DNA of 64,000 nucleotides from Pseudomonas paraglycinae (GCF_021601625.1 NZ_BQHR01000012.1:62001-126000); one strand, 5' to 3'; positions 37,398-46,804 are shown, counted from the first letter of the stretch. Notes: generated by a model not told the origin, from the sequence alone. A program made the numbers and translations.

Positions 37398-40072
37398 CCG
37401 TTCAGCCGTCGCAGCGTGGCCTGCAAACCGCCGGGCAGTGTGTCTTCACCGACGCTGTCCGGTGGCACGCCGTACCGATTGGGCAACGTGTCACCGGGAA
37501 ATCCGAACAATACCAGCGGCAAGAAAGGCAGTACCGGCGACAACACTGCGATGATCAGCAAGGTGGGAATCCCTCGCCCCATATCATGCAGGCGACGCAA
37601 AATCGCGCCAAGCAGGAACGCTGCGCCCAACAACATAACGATGATTCCGGCCAGCGGCGTACCGCTGAGCAACGCCGCCAAAGGCGTGATCAGCATAGCG
37701 CCAATCACCTGCCAGATGAATGCGCCTCGGCCCAACCGCGAGCCCAAACGCCAGAACGCTGAAGCCGGCGTCGGGCAGGTGTCGCTTTTGGCCTGCAACA
37801 AACGCTCACTCCACGACAACAGCGCGCTGAAGGCAAAACGCAGACCGAGGCCATTCTCGGGATTGTCCTTGGCTCGTTGCATACGCAGCAGCATTTTCTG
37901 CCGCGGCACACCGGCACTGCCGTAACGCACCAATCCCTTGAGCACATCCACGGCCAGGCCGAAAGCATCACTGTTGATCCCTTCTTCCTCCAGAAGCGCT
38001 GAAGGTGGATGCGGCGGCTCACCCTTGATCAAACCGTGGCGGAAACCATCGAACCAGTCCTGTGGATTGACGACCTCGGTAATCCTGTCGAGCAGGTATT
38101 TTCGCTGTTGGGCATCCAGCAGAGGATCGTGATACAGCACGCCCCCCAGCAGCATGCGCCCGAGCAAATCGTCATCGAACGCCTTGATATCGCTGCGCAT
38201 GCACTCGAACAAGCGGTCATTGCTCAGCAACCGCGCACTGTCGAGCGCCTCCTGAGCGCTCAACAGCTGACGGGCAAGCATGGCATGCACCGGATCTGCC
38301 GCTTGCAGCCACCCGAGCAGACCGCTGGCACTGCCCTGTTCGCGATTCAACCGGCAGAGCAACGGTTGCAAACGCGCCAGAGGATGCCCCCGCTCTATAT
38401 TCATCGAGTCGACGCAGTGAGCCGACTGCGCGCCCAGCCAGCGCACCGGCTGGTCGAGCGTCGCCAGCAGATAAAGGGCCTGACGATGCCATTCCCACAC
38501 ATCGCAACGACCATCGATAGCGGGAAGCAACATGCCCTGCCCGGCGAGTTGTGCCTGCAACTTCAGTCCGTCGAGCAGCGCGCCTTGCTTGCCGAGGCCG
38601 AATGCCTCATCCAGTCGGGCCAACGAACGAGCGTCGTAGGCTCGCAGGCGACGCATCCACAGCAGACAAAGCGCCAGCGGTTCGCCCTTCTGCAACACCG
38701 GCTCAAGTACCGGTTGCGCTGAATTGCTCGCCAGAAATGCTTTCAGTGCCAGCGGAATCGGTGCCTGGGTCAACCAGCAGATTTGCTGGTCGGCCTGATA
38801 CTTGAAGCCTTCCAACACCAACTGTTCAAGAATGTCCGAAGCCTGCGGCGCCTCCATGATTCGTTGCAGCAATGGAACGTCACCCCGGTGCAGCGCCCAG
38901 GCGTACTGGTACAGCGTCTGCAGTCGCGGGTCATCGCTGGCGACGATCAGAGATGCCAATAACGGTAATTCATCACCACTGATGCGCCATTCGACGAAGG
39001 CATCGGCAATGTCATGCAGCTCAAGCTGTCGGGCGCGAAACCAGCGACCCAGTGTTTCCGGACGCTGCGAAGGGCTGCCGTATTCCTGGGTGACATCACC
39101 CAGGTCATCGGACCAGTCGCGGAAATTCTCGAGGCGATCAAATGCCTGAATCAACAACGGCAAACGCTGGGGTTGATGACGCGCGCACAGGGCCAGGAGC
39201 CAGTCCGCGGCTTTCGGGTGCTGATGCTCTCGCCAGAGACGCACCCAAGCCTGTAAAGCCAATTCTTCCATGCCCAAGGCGCTGCGCTGGCACGCCAGCA
39301 GATAGAGCCAGTCAACATCCATCGGCGCAAGCCGATGCTGCTCATTGATGATTTCGAGAAAGCCTTTGCTGGCGATGCCGGCCTGACTGAACTGGATGGC
39401 CAGACGCTGCAGCAAACCGTCGTCCGGCGGTAGCGGTACGCAGGTGTGAAGGTTGGCGAAATAACGGTAATCATCCAGTGACGCATTACGGTGGAGATGA
39501 TTCAGCGTACGCAAAAACCATAGCGTTTCCAGTTGCGCGACGACTGGCCATTCGCTCATCAACGATGTATCGAAAGGATCCGCCGCCTCGATACGCTGCA
39601 AAAATTCGTCGACATGCCGGGCATTTTCGAAATCCAGATCGAGCATCCGACTTGCCCAGCCCATGCGTTGAGCGAGCAAGCGTGCGCAGACGTGGGAAAT
39701 AGGTCCTGCATCGAGCAACTCGCGCAGCAAAGGCCAGCAAACCTCATCCAAAACCTCAAGCGGCACTTGATCCAGCTCAAAAATGAAGACTTGCCACGCC
39801 GCAGGAGCGAATCGGCGCGCAGAATCATTGAGCAACGCCTCAAAGCCGCTCAAAAGCTGATCGCTGGCATTCAGCTCGGTGTCAGCCGGTGCATCTGCCT
39901 CGGGCTCTTCTTCTCGGGCAAAGCGCAGGGCGATTTCATAGGCTTCACGCAATGCCTGGAAACCTTCAGGGTCCGTTTCCGGATGGTGCTGTGGCAAACG
40001 CGCGCGATAGGCGCCACGAATGGCTTCATTGTCTTTGGTGGGCTCGATACCCAAGCGAATCCAGCAGCTCAT
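37394..40072 (-). CDS. Large J-domain protein with C-terminal DUF805 membrane region
   Basis: An 892-residue protein. A divergent J domain occupies the first 50 residues: WIRLGIEPTKDNEAIRGAY, then HHPETDPEGFQALREAYEIA. The HPD signature reads HPE (residues 30-32), as in atypical HscC partners. A long helical region of some 700 residues with many Leu/Trp repeats has no recognised domain and may be TPR-like. The last 110 residues (from about 781) hold three to four membrane helices and the DUF805 mark RRLHDMGRG followed by NRYGVPP. The J domain is therefore at the cytoplasmic face of the membrane. It overlaps the DUF1266 gene by 4 bases and faces hscC. Confidence 0.82.
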   Translation of the reverse strand: MSCWIRLGIEPTKDNEAIRGAYRARLPQHHPETDPEGFQALREAYEIALRFAREEEPEADAPADTELNASDQLLSGFEALLNDSARRFAPAAWQVFIFELDQVPLEVLDEVCWPLLRELLDAGPISHVCARLLAQRMGWASRMLDLDFENARHVDEFLQRIEAADPFDTSLMSEWPVVAQLETLWFLRTLNHLHRNASLDDYRYFANLHTCVPLPPDDGLLQRLAIQFSQAGIASKGFLEIINEQHRLAPMDVDWLYLLACQRSALGMEELALQAWVRLWREHQHPKAADWLLALCARHQPQRLPLLIQAFDRLENFRDWSDDLGDVTQEYGSPSQRPETLGRWFRARQLELHDIADAFVEWRISGDELPLLASLIVASDDPRLQTLYQYAWALHRGDVPLLQRIMEAPQASDILEQLVLEGFKYQADQQICWLTQAPIPLALKAFLASNSAQPVLEPVLQKGEPLALCLLWMRRLRAYDARSLARLDEAFGLGKQGALLDGLKLQAQLAGQGMLLPAIDGRCDVWEWHRQALYLLATLDQPVRWLGAQSAHCVDSMNIERGHPLARLQPLLCRLNREQGSASGLLGWLQAADPVHAMLARQLLSAQEALDSARLLSNDRLFECMRSDIKAFDDDLLGRMLLGGVLYHDPLLDAQQRKYLLDRITEVVNPQDWFDGFRHGLIKGEPPHPPSALLEEEGINSDAFGLAVDVLKGLVRYGSAGVPRQKMLLRMQRAKDNPENGLGLRFAFSALLSWSERLLQAKSDTCPTPASAFWRLGSRLGRGAFIWQVIGAMLITPLAALLSGTPLAGIIVMLLGAAFLLGAILRRLHDMGRGIPTLLIIAVLSPVLPFLPLVLFGFPGDTLPNRYGVPPDSVGEDTLPGGLQATLRRLNG

Positions 40073-40764
40073 GACCAGTCGAACTCCCCTAGAGACTCAG
40101 GGCGTTCCGGCAGATGCAGGGGCATGTCCCAAGGCAATTGTGCAAAAAGATCGCGAGCGTCGCGATCCAGCTTCCTGATCACCACCGTCGTGCCGACGTA
40201 ATCACCCTGCCGGTCGTATTCGTGAGCCAGTTCCTCATCCTTGTTGCCGAGGCAATGCCAAAAGGCCTTGCCGATGACAAAACCGTTCAGATAACTGGTC
40301 CAACTGTCGTAGTAATACCGCGCACGCGCCGCCATGCGACCGTGCAACCAGAGGCTTTCGGTCAGGTCGATCCAACCGTGCAGCACTGCGGAGCGCAGCA
40401 GAAATCCCATACGCCCGATGTCCCAGGCGCGAATACCACCGGAGCCACATTCTCCGAACGTACGGCTGGCCAATTCGTAAAAAGCTCGTTGCCGGCTGTC
40501 GAGTGTTTCGATCAGCGCTTGCCACTCGGAAGGCAGGCAGCGTTCCCATTGACGATAGGCTTCGTTCAACTGTGTGGCGTGCCCGTTGTCGGCTGTGCGC
40601 AACATGTCTAATAGTTGCGGGCGCGTGGTAATGCCCCACCCTCCTTCGACATCGACGTGCTTGAGGTCGAAGCAATAGGTGGGTGCCGTGTAGTCGGCAT
40701 CGGGATTTAGGGCAACCAAAGGTGCAGAAAGCGCATACAGCCAGCGCTGCTCCATCTCGTCCAT
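40069..40764 (-). CDS. DUF1266 protein next to the HscC partner gene
   Basis: A 231-residue soluble protein with the DUF1266 core: GIRAWDIGRMGFLLRSAVLHG, then a second half with YYYDSWTSYLNGFVIGKAFW. The family is of unknown function; E. coli YbeR and YbeU, in the hscC region, belong to it. GGAG precedes the ATG at 40764. The stop overlaps the J-domain gene's ATG by 4 bases, so the two are made together, this one first. It may be an adaptor or client of the HscC system, which is inference from conserved linkage. Confidence 0.82.
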   Translation of the reverse strand: MDEMEQRWLYALSAPLVALNPDADYTAPTYCFDLKHVDVEGGWGITTRPQLLDMLRTADNGHATQLNEAYRQWERCLPSEWQALIETLDSRQRAFYELASRTFGECGSGGIRAWDIGRMGFLLRSAVLHGWIDLTESLWLHGRMAARARYYYDSWTSYLNGFVIGKAFWHCLGNKDEELAHEYDRQGDYVGTTVVIRKLDRDARDLFAQLPWDMPLHLPERPESLGEFDWS

Positions 40765-40874
40765 GAAAAAGGCTCCGGGGCCGGTGAAAAATGAGGAGTG
40801 CCGGCCTTGTCGGCGCGGATTGTAAAGAGCCGGGAAACCAGCGGCAAACCCCGCGACGATTTTCCTGCGCCCAC

Positions 40875-40902
40875 AAAAAAGGCCCCGACGTATCGGGGCC
40901 TT
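40875..40902 (-). terminator. Terminator downstream of ibpA
   Basis: A perfect 10-base GC-rich stem (40879-40888 with 40893-40902), with six T residues following on the minus strand. Confidence 0.92.
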
Positions 40903-40950
40903 CATTCAGCGGCTTATCGCCCGTTCAGACGATTTGTTTCTGCAAGTGAC

Positions 40951-41394
40951 TCAGTGTTGCAGTGCCGGCTGCGCTCCGTTGATCGGGATGCGCTTGGCTT
41001 TCGCCTCTTCCGGAATCACGCGCAACAGGTCGATGCTCAACAGACCGTTGCTCAGGCCGGCGGCCTTGATCTCGATGTGATCGGCCAGGCGGAAGGACAA
41101 CTTGAATGCACGCTGGGCAATGCCCTGGTGCAGGAACGTGACGCCTTCGTTGGCATCACGCTTGCCGCCACTGATGGTCAGCACGCCTTTCTCGACTTGC
41201 AGTTCCAGGTCTTCTTCCTGGAAACCGGCCGCCGCCACGACGATGCGGTATTGATCGTCACCGTGTTTTTCCACGTTGTAAGGCGGATAGGTGCTGCCTG
41301 GCTCGTTGCGCAGGGCGGTTTCGAACAGGTCGTTGAAACGGTCGAAACCCACCGAGGAACGGAACAGTGGTGCGAGAGAAAATGCAGTACTCAT
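40951..41394 (-). CDS. ibpA: Small heat-shock protein, Hsp20/IbpA type
   Basis: A 147-residue alpha-crystallin-family holdase that binds unfolding proteins in heat shock. The N-terminus has the FSLAPLFRSSVGFDRFNDLFE pattern of IbpA-class proteins. The crystallin domain runs through YRIVVAAAGFQEEDLELQVEKG, VLTISGGKR and AFKLSFRLADHIEIKAAGLSNGLLSIDL. It ends with the C-terminal I-x-I motif (RIPING). Upstream are a textbook sigma-32 promoter and a ROSE-like thermometer, so both transcription and translation should be heat-induced. Confidence 0.95.
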   Translation of the reverse strand: MSTAFSLAPLFRSSVGFDRFNDLFETALRNEPGSTYPPYNVEKHGDDQYRIVVAAAGFQEEDLELQVEKGVLTISGGKRDANEGVTFLHQGIAQRAFKLSFRLADHIEIKAAGLSNGLLSIDLLRVIPEEAKAKRIPINGAQPALQH

Positions 41395-41462
41395 GATTCA
41401 AATCTCCTGAAAACAATCAGCAAGTTTTTTTGTCTCCGCGACCCGAATTCGGCATCGCGTAA
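41395..41462 (-). promoter_or_regulatory. ROSE-like RNA thermometer in the ibpA leader
   Basis: The 5' leader between the sigma-32 promoter and the ATG. On the minus strand TTGCT (41419-41423) can pair with the Shine-Dalgarno AGGAG (within 41403-41408) except for a G-G apposition, the defining feature of ROSE elements. The stem would hide the ribosome site at low temperature. The upstream half of the leader can form another GC-rich hairpin. Confidence 0.7.
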
Positions 41463-41467
41463 CCCTT

Positions 41468-41495
41468 ATATAGGGACCTGCGTTTTGTTTTCAAG
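41468..41495 (-). promoter_or_regulatory. Sigma-32 (heat-shock) promoter of ibpA
   Basis: On the minus strand CTTGAA (41490-41495), a 14-base spacer, then CCCTATAT (41468-41475), close to the RpoH consensus CTTGAA-N14-CCCCATNT. Confidence 0.8.
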
Positions 41496-41515
41496 AGCGT
41501 ATTTACAGATTTTTT

Positions 41516-42475
41516 TCAGGCCGCTTCGGCGACCGGCAAACCCAGTAAACGCGAGACTTGATCCGGCTCGGTTTCACGCCGAAGCACGGTAAACAGCTCA
41601 ACGGCCTCAGGGTAATTGCGGGTCAACATGGCCAACCACTGCTTCAAACGGCCCGGCGATTGGCGCGCGGTCATTTGTGCTTTGGCTTGCAACCAGAAAT
41701 CCTGGATCAGTGGCATCAGTTCGGCCCAGGTCATCTCGACGACGTCCTCGCCGGCGCGGGCGGCGGCTATCTGCTTGGCCAGATCCGGGCGCGACACCAG
41801 ACCGCGACCGAGCATGATGTCTTCTACGCCGCTGATTTCCCGGCAGCGGCGCCAGTCTTCGATGCTCCAGATGTCACCGTTGGCAAACACCGGCACCTTG
41901 ACCACGTCCTGCACGCGCGGGATCCATTCCCAATGCGCTGGCGGCTTGTAGCCGTCGACCTTGGTCCGGGCGTGAACCACGATGTGCTCGGCACCGCCCT
42001 CGGCCAGCGCCGTGGCGCAGACCAGCGAGCCGTCCGGACTGTCGAAACCCAGCCGCATCTTGGCGGTAACCGGAATGTGTGCAGGAACGGCGCGACGCAC
42101 GTGCTCGACGATCTGGTTGAGCAGCTCCGGCTCCTTGAGCAGTACCGCGCCACCACGGGATTTGTTGACCGTTTTTGCCGGACAACCGAAGTTCAGGTCG
42201 ATCACTTCAGAACCGAGCTCGCAGGCCAGCGCCGCGTTTTCTGCCAGGCACACCGGATCGGAACCCAGCAATTGCACGCGCAGCGGCACGCCGGAAGCGG
42301 TGCGCGCACCGTTGAGCAGTTCAGGGCCGAACTTGTGGAAATAGGCCGGGGTCAGCAACTGATCGTTGACCCGAATGAACTCGGTCACGCACCAGTCAAT
42401 ACCGCCGACACGGGTCAGGACATCGCGCAGGATGTCGTCGACCAACCCTTCCATCGGCGCCAGAGCAATTTGCAT
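41516..42475 (-). CDS. dusC: tRNA-dihydrouridine(16) synthase
   Basis: A 319-residue FMN enzyme that reduces uridine 16 of tRNA. The FMN-binding start [18 protein letters not shown], the catalytic Cys in [21 protein letters not shown], the KMRLG motif and [13 protein letters not shown] are diagnostic, and the length and MEG motif point to DusC rather than DusA or DusB. I chose the ATG at 42475 ([10 protein letters not shown]); the long upstream extension is out of place for this family. It stands between ibpA and the thioesterase gene. Confidence 0.93.
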   Translation of the reverse strand: MQIALAPMEGLVDDILRDVLTRVGGIDWCVTEFIRVNDQLLTPAYFHKFGPELLNGARTASGVPLRVQLLGSDPVCLAENAALACELGSEVIDLNFGCPAKTVNKSRGGAVLLKEPELLNQIVEHVRRAVPAHIPVTAKMRLGFDSPDGSLVCATALAEGGAEHIVVHARTKVDGYKPPAHWEWIPRVQDVVKVPVFANGDIWSIEDWRRCREISGVEDIMLGRGLVSRPDLAKQIAAARAGEDVVEMTWAELMPLIQDFWLQAKAQMTARQSPGRLKQWLAMLTRNYPEAVELFTVLRRETEPDQVSRLLGLPVAEAA

Positions 42476-42510
42476 GGGAAACACACACTCAAGGAAAAAC
42501 GTGCGGCAGT

Positions 42511-42972
42511 TTACTGGGTTTCGCGGGTTAAACCCATGTCCGCCGTCTGTATGGCCGGGCCGTAGCCTTCGATGAACTCGGCGGGCATGCGCTTGGGCCT
42601 GCCGGTGGACAGTTCGATGCAGACGAAGGTGGTCTGGGCGCGCAGCAGCGTGGCGTTGTCGCTGGGGCGAATCAGCTGGAAGTGACGGGTCATTTTCAGG
42701 CGCTGATCCCAATCGACGATCCAGGTCGCCAGTTGCAGCTCGTCGCCTTCGTAGGCGGCGGCCAGGTAATCGATTTCGTGGCGCACAACGGCCATCGCCC
42801 GATCCAGACGCCGGTACTCGACCAGATCCAGACCCAGACGCTGTGAGTGGCGCCAGGCGCAGCGCTCGAGCCAGGTCACGTAGACCGCGTTGTTGGCGTG
42901 GCCCAGCCCGTCGATGTCCTCGGCGCCCACTTGCAGATCAATGGTAAACGGCGTTGCCCGATCCCAGCCCAT
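42511..42972 (-). CDS. Acyl-CoA thioesterase, hot-dog fold (4HBT/YbgC-like)
   Basis: A 153-residue single hot-dog domain. The active-site region is [22 protein letters not shown] (about residues 19-40), in which the acid replaces the first Asp/Glu of the 4HBT family; the central strand [22 protein letters not shown] is typical. It hydrolyses an acyl-CoA of unknown type. GGAG precedes the ATG. It may share a transcript with the TetR gene and hydrolase upstream (gap of 47 bases). Confidence 0.88.
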   Translation of the reverse strand: MGWDRATPFTIDLQVGAEDIDGLGHANNAVYVTWLERCAWRHSQRLGLDLVEYRRLDRAMAVVRHEIDYLAAAYEGDELQLATWIVDWDQRLKMTRHFQLIRPSDNATLLRAQTTFVCIELSTGRPKRMPAEFIEGYGPAIQTADMGLTRETQ

Positions 42973-43019
42973 GCCCTACTCCCGGTCAAATGATTCAACC
43001 GGGGCAGTGTAACGGATGA

Positions 43020-43853
43020 CTAGGCCGATTGCCGCGCCTGAAGGCTGCGCCCGGCCAGCAGTGATAACACGCCATCAATCACCCGAGGGTCGGCCAGTAC
43101 GCGTTGATGGCCGCCGGCTTCCAGACGCAGCAAGCGACTGTCGAACCAGGATTCGTGGATCAGTTGGGATTCCTTGACCGAGACGAAAGTGTCGTCTTCG
43201 GCATGCACGATCAGGCCCGGCATATCCAGTTGATAGTGAGCGACATCGAGCGTGGCGGCGCGCATGCCGACGTCTTGCTCGACCTGGCGAATGAACGCCG
43301 AACGAGCTCTGGGTGGCATGCCGACGTAACGGGCAAATCCGCGCAACACCCCGAGAATCCGCGCTGGAGCGGCAATGCTCACCAAGGTCTCGGTACGCAA
43401 CCCCAGTTGCACAGCGAGCATGGCGCTGGCGCCGCCCATGGAGTGGCCGATGACCGCTTGCAGCGGTGGTAATTCGGCAGCGGCCTCAAGCATCGCACGA
43501 GCGAACAGCACGACATTGGCTTCACGCCCCGGTGAGCGGCCGTGGGCCGGACCATCAAGCGCGACTACGGTGTAGCCCGCTTCGACCAGCGCAGTGATCA
43601 ATGCAGCAAACTGGGTGGGCCGCCCTTCCCAACCGTGCATCAGCAAGACAGTCGGGCCTTGCCCCCAACGCAGGGCCGAGAGACCGAAACGCAAGGTAAT
43701 GCGCTCGGATTTGGCCAGCAGCGGCAGTTCCCAGTCCCGCGGTGCATTCGCGCGCGGCGTCATGAACGCCAGCCGCATTTTGCTCGCCACCAGTTTCGGT
43801 GCGAACCAGCCCAAGGTGCCATTAACGCCGCGAACCCACTTCAACGTGCTCAT
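43020..43853 (-). CDS. Alpha/beta hydrolase
   Basis: A 277-residue alpha/beta-hydrolase. The oxyanion region VLLMHGWEGRPTQ and the nucleophile elbow VIGHSMGGASAML (Ser in G-x-S-x-G, about residue 138) are clear. The acid Asp and His are probably in VHAEDDTFV and EAGGHQRVL. GGAG precedes the ATG. It sits 30 bases downstream of the TetR regulator on the same strand and is likely its main target. Lipid ester or lactone hydrolysis is possible; the substrate is unknown. Confidence 0.9.
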   Translation of the reverse strand: MSTLKWVRGVNGTLGWFAPKLVASKMRLAFMTPRANAPRDWELPLLAKSERITLRFGLSALRWGQGPTVLLMHGWEGRPTQFAALITALVEAGYTVVALDGPAHGRSPGREANVVLFARAMLEAAAELPPLQAVIGHSMGGASAMLAVQLGLRTETLVSIAAPARILGVLRGFARYVGMPPRARSAFIRQVEQDVGMRAATLDVAHYQLDMPGLIVHAEDDTFVSVKESQLIHESWFDSRLLRLEAGGHQRVLADPRVIDGVLSLLAGRSLQARQSA

Positions 43854-43883
43854 CGCTCTCTCCTCGGGCTTGTAGCCTTCAGG

Positions 43884-44423
43884 TCAACGCACCGCCGACT
43901 TGGCAGCGCGCAGCAATCGATCGGATAAATCACCAGGTCCCAACGCCCTTGAGAGCGCCAGACCACCTACCATCAGGGCCACGTCGGCCAACGCTTTATC
44001 GATGTCTTCAGGGCTTGAAGCCAACTGCGCAATCATCAGTTCCAGGTGCTCGTTCAGCGCTATGCGGAATTCTTCCGGCAGCCGCCCAAGCTCGCCGATG
44101 GAGGCCGGAATCGGGCAGGCCGAATCGCTGGAATCGCGATGCTTGCGCGACAGGTAGAACGCCGCCACCAGGGCGCGGCGCTCTTCACCGGTCAGCTCGC
44201 TGTCCATGTCGGCAATCAGGTCGCGACGGCGACCGAGCAATTGCTTGAACGCCTCAAGCATCATTGCGTCCTTGCTTTCGAAGTGGGCGTAGAAGCCACC
44301 GACGGTCAGGCCGGCTGCACCCATCACTTCGCCCACGCTCGGTTCAGCCGGGCCGCGCTGGATCAGTGCAGCGCTGGCGGCCTTGAGAATGCGTTCGCGG
44401 GTTTGAGCTTTCTTGTCGTTCAT
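43884..44423 (-). CDS. TetR-family regulator
   Basis: A 179-residue repressor-type protein. The N-terminal helix-turn-helix spans about residues 8-52, with ERILKAASAALIQRGPAEPSVGEVMGAAGLTVGGFYAHFESKDAM. The C-terminal ligand domain is unassigned. GGAGG precedes the ATG. A perfect 9-5-9 inverted repeat lies 26 bases upstream and is probably its operator, implying self-control of the regulator-hydrolase unit. Confidence 0.93.
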   Translation of the reverse strand: MNDKKAQTRERILKAASAALIQRGPAEPSVGEVMGAAGLTVGGFYAHFESKDAMMLEAFKQLLGRRRDLIADMDSELTGEERRALVAAFYLSRKHRDSSDSACPIPASIGELGRLPEEFRIALNEHLELMIAQLASSPEDIDKALADVALMVGGLALSRALGPGDLSDRLLRAAKSAVR

Positions 44424-44448
44424 CGTCGCCTCCGAATATTACGATAGC

Positions 44449-44471
44449 AATATTATTCTCATAATAATATT
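44449..44471. promoter_or_regulatory. Probable operator of the TetR regulator
   Basis: AATATTATT and AATAATATT form a perfect inverted repeat with a 5-base centre, in an otherwise GC-rich region. Its place just upstream of the regulator gene suggests autorepression. Confidence 0.65.
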
Positions 44472-44549
44472 CCGCAAGTCACAAGCGTGACCGCTGGTCT
44501 GAAGCACAGTGTTAAGGAAAAAGAGGATTTGGCCAAACGCCAGACAAAC

Positions 44550-44580
44550 AAAAGGGCCATTCAATAATTGAATGACCCTT
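44550..44580 (-). terminator. Terminator of the tRNA Ala-Glu cluster
   Basis: On the minus strand a 13-base stem with one mismatch ends in TTTT. It lies about 27 bases after the last tRNA-Glu. Confidence 0.85.
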
Positions 44581-44606
44581 ATAAAATCCCGCAGAGCGGG
44601 TAATCG

Positions 44607-44682
44607 TGGCGTCCCCTAGGGGACTCGAACCCCTGTTACCGCCGTGAAAGGGCGGTGTCCTAGGCCACTAGACGAAGGGGAC
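44607..44682 (-). tRNA. tRNA-Glu(TTC), copy 2
   Basis: A 76-base cloverleaf with acceptor GTCCCCT/AGGGGAC, discriminator G and encoded CCA. The anticodon loop CTTTCAC gives TTC (Glu). It is last in the cluster and identical to the copy at 44890-44965. Confidence 0.97.
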
Positions 44683-44760
44683 ACAAACCTTCTATACAAC
44701 TGATCAGCGCTGAGTACTGATCGATTCAAGGCCGGTGTGGCCAGACCTTGAACTGTAAAT

Positions 44761-44836
44761 TGGTGGAGCTAAGCGGGATCGAACCGCTGACCTCCTGCAT
44801 GCCATGCAGGCGCTCTCCCAGCTGAGCTATAGCCCC
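44761..44836 (-). tRNA. tRNA-Ala(GGC), copy 2
   Basis: A 76-base cloverleaf with 5' GGGGCTA, encoded CCA and anticodon loop ATGGCAT (GGC, reading GCC and GCT). It differs from copy 1 at a few bases, mainly in the anticodon and T stems. Confidence 0.97.
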
Positions 44837-44889
44837 GGATTTTTCGCCTCTCGGCGGAGCGACATCTTGCAACATCGCTTCTGTAAAAC

Positions 44890-44965
44890 TGGCGTCCCCT
44901 AGGGGACTCGAACCCCTGTTACCGCCGTGAAAGGGCGGTGTCCTAGGCCACTAGACGAAGGGGAC
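44890..44965 (-). tRNA. tRNA-Glu(TTC), copy 1
   Basis: Same sequence as the downstream copy, with anticodon loop CTTTCAC and encoded CCA. It is second in the Ala-Glu-Ala-Glu order. Confidence 0.97.
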
Positions 44966-45044
44966 GCAAACCCTTCTATACAACTGATCAACGCTGAGTG
45001 TTGATCGCTTCGAAGCCGGTGTGGCCAGGCTTCGAAGTTTAAAT

Positions 45045-45120
<76 letters not shown>

Positions 45121-45153
45121 TCATCGTTGATGTCATCGCTGAGGACGGGGCGA

Positions 45154-45182
45154 ATCTTAAGGGCGTATCGAAAGGCTGTCAA
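45154..45182 (-). promoter_or_regulatory. Sigma-70 promoter of the tRNA Ala-Glu cluster
   Basis: On the minus strand TTGACA (45177-45182), a 17-base spacer, then TAAGAT (45154-45159), with a GC-rich discriminator. The AT-rich stretch upstream (45183-45230) resembles an UP element. Confidence 0.88.
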
Positions 45183-45256
45183 ACTTATTTTTGAAAAAAA
45201 TCAAAATTTTTTGTCGGCATTACAATCACTTACCGCCCTCCCCCCGTAAATTCGGG

Positions 45257-45300
45257 GGAAAACACCGAAGGACAGGATCAAAAGATCCTGACCTTCGGTG
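45257..45300 (-). terminator. Terminator downstream of gltX
   Basis: On the minus strand a stem of about 17 bases with one or two mismatches (45284-45300 with 45263-45279), an AAAA/TTTT loop and a following TTTT. Confidence 0.75.
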
Positions 45301-45322
45301 CGTCCTGCAGAGTCAAACGCAA

Positions 45323-46804
45323 TCAGGCGATGGCGCCCAACAGCTTTTCCCACTCTTTGTTTTCTTTCTTCGACACACCGCCCAGCAGGTCAATTGCCTG
45401 GCGCAGACGGAAACGGGTCAGGTCCGGCCCGAGGATTTCCATCGCATCGAGCACCGACACCGAACTCGCCTGCCCGGTGATCGCGGCAAACATCAGCGGC
45501 ATTGCATCACGCAGCTTCAGCTCGAGGGATTCGACCACCGCCTGAATCGTCGCGGTGATGCTGTCTTTCTCCCACTGACGCAGGCTTTCCAGCTTCCACA
45601 GGATCAACTGCATCAGTTGACGAACCTGATCGCCCGAAAGCTTTTTCGATTCGAACAGCTTGGCATCCGGATTCACGCCACCGGCGAAGAAGAACCCGGC
45701 CAGCGGTGCAACCTGGCTGAAGGTTTCGACACGGCCCTGAACGTGCGGCGCGATCTTCATCATGTATTCGGAATTGAACGCCCACTTCTGCACGCGAGCG
45801 GCGAACTCTTCCACCGGCAGATCACGCAGCCACTGGCCGTTGAGCCACGACAGTTTCTCGATGTCGAAAATCGGCCCGCCCAGCGACACGCGCTTGAGGT
45901 CGAAGTTGTCGACCATTTCCTGCAGCGAGAACTTCTCGCGCTCGTCCGGCATCGACCAGCCCATGCGGCCCAGGTAGTTGAGCATCGCCTCAGGCATGAA
46001 GCCCATGCGCTCGTAGAACGTCACCGAAGTCGGGTTTTTGCGTTTGGACAGCTTGCTCTTGTCCGGGTTACGCAGCAGCGGCATGTAGCACAGCTCCGGT
46101 TGTTCCCAGCCGAAGTACTCGTAGAGCAGGATCAGTTTCGGCGCCGACGGCAGCCATTCTTCACCGCGCAGCACGTGGGTGATACCCATCAGGTGATCGT
46201 CAACCACGTTGGCCAGGAAGTACGTCGGCAGACCGTCGGTCTTCATCAGCACTTGCATGTCCATGCGATCCCACGGGATCTCGACGTCGCCACGCAGCAT
46301 GTCCGGAACCACGCAGACGCCTTCGCTCGGCACCTTCATGCGGATCACGTGCGGCTCGCCGGCAGCCAGGCGACGGGCGACTTCTTCCTTGGACAGCAAC
46401 AGCGCACGGCCGTCGTAACGCGGGGTTTCGCCGCGTGCCATTTGCTCGGCGCGCATCTGGTCCAGCTCTTCGGCGGTGCAGAAGCACGGGAAGGCGTGGC
46501 CCATGTCGACCAGTTGCTGGCAATACTTCTGGTAGATATCGCCGCGCTCGCTCTGACGGTACGGGCCGTGCGGGCCGCCAACGTCCGGGCCTTCGCTCCA
46601 GTCGATGCCCAGCCAGCGCAGGGCGTCGAAGATCTGCTGTTCGGACTCGCGGGTCGAACGCAACTGATCGGTGTCTTCGATCCGCAGGATGAACTCACCG
46701 CCGTGCTGCTTGGCAAAGCAGTAGTTGAACAGTGCGATGTAAGCGGTACCTACGTGGGGATCCCCGGTAGGCGATGGCGCGATGCGAGTGCGGACGGTGG
46801 TCAT
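45323..46804 (-). CDS. gltX: Glutamyl-tRNA synthetase
   Basis: A 493-residue class I synthetase that charges tRNA-Glu. The HIGH-like signature is [15 protein letters not shown] (residues 7-21) and the KMSKS-like loop is [28 protein letters not shown] also fits. I chose the ATG at 46804 ([12 protein letters not shown]). Its location next to tRNA-Glu genes is pleasing, but the tRNA cluster has its own promoter and terminator. Confidence 0.97.
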   Translation of the reverse strand: MTTVRTRIAPSPTGDPHVGTAYIALFNYCFAKQHGGEFILRIEDTDQLRSTRESEQQIFDALRWLGIDWSEGPDVGGPHGPYRQSERGDIYQKYCQQLVDMGHAFPCFCTAEELDQMRAEQMARGETPRYDGRALLLSKEEVARRLAAGEPHVIRMKVPSEGVCVVPDMLRGDVEIPWDRMDMQVLMKTDGLPTYFLANVVDDHLMGITHVLRGEEWLPSAPKLILLYEYFGWEQPELCYMPLLRNPDKSKLSKRKNPTSVTFYERMGFMPEAMLNYLGRMGWSMPDEREKFSLQEMVDNFDLKRVSLGGPIFDIEKLSWLNGQWLRDLPVEEFAARVQKWAFNSEYMMKIAPHVQGRVETFSQVAPLAGFFFAGGVNPDAKLFESKKLSGDQVRQLMQLILWKLESLRQWEKDSITATIQAVVESLELKLRDAMPLMFAAITGQASSVSVLDAMEILGPDLTRFRLRQAIDLLGGVSKKENKEWEKLLGAIA

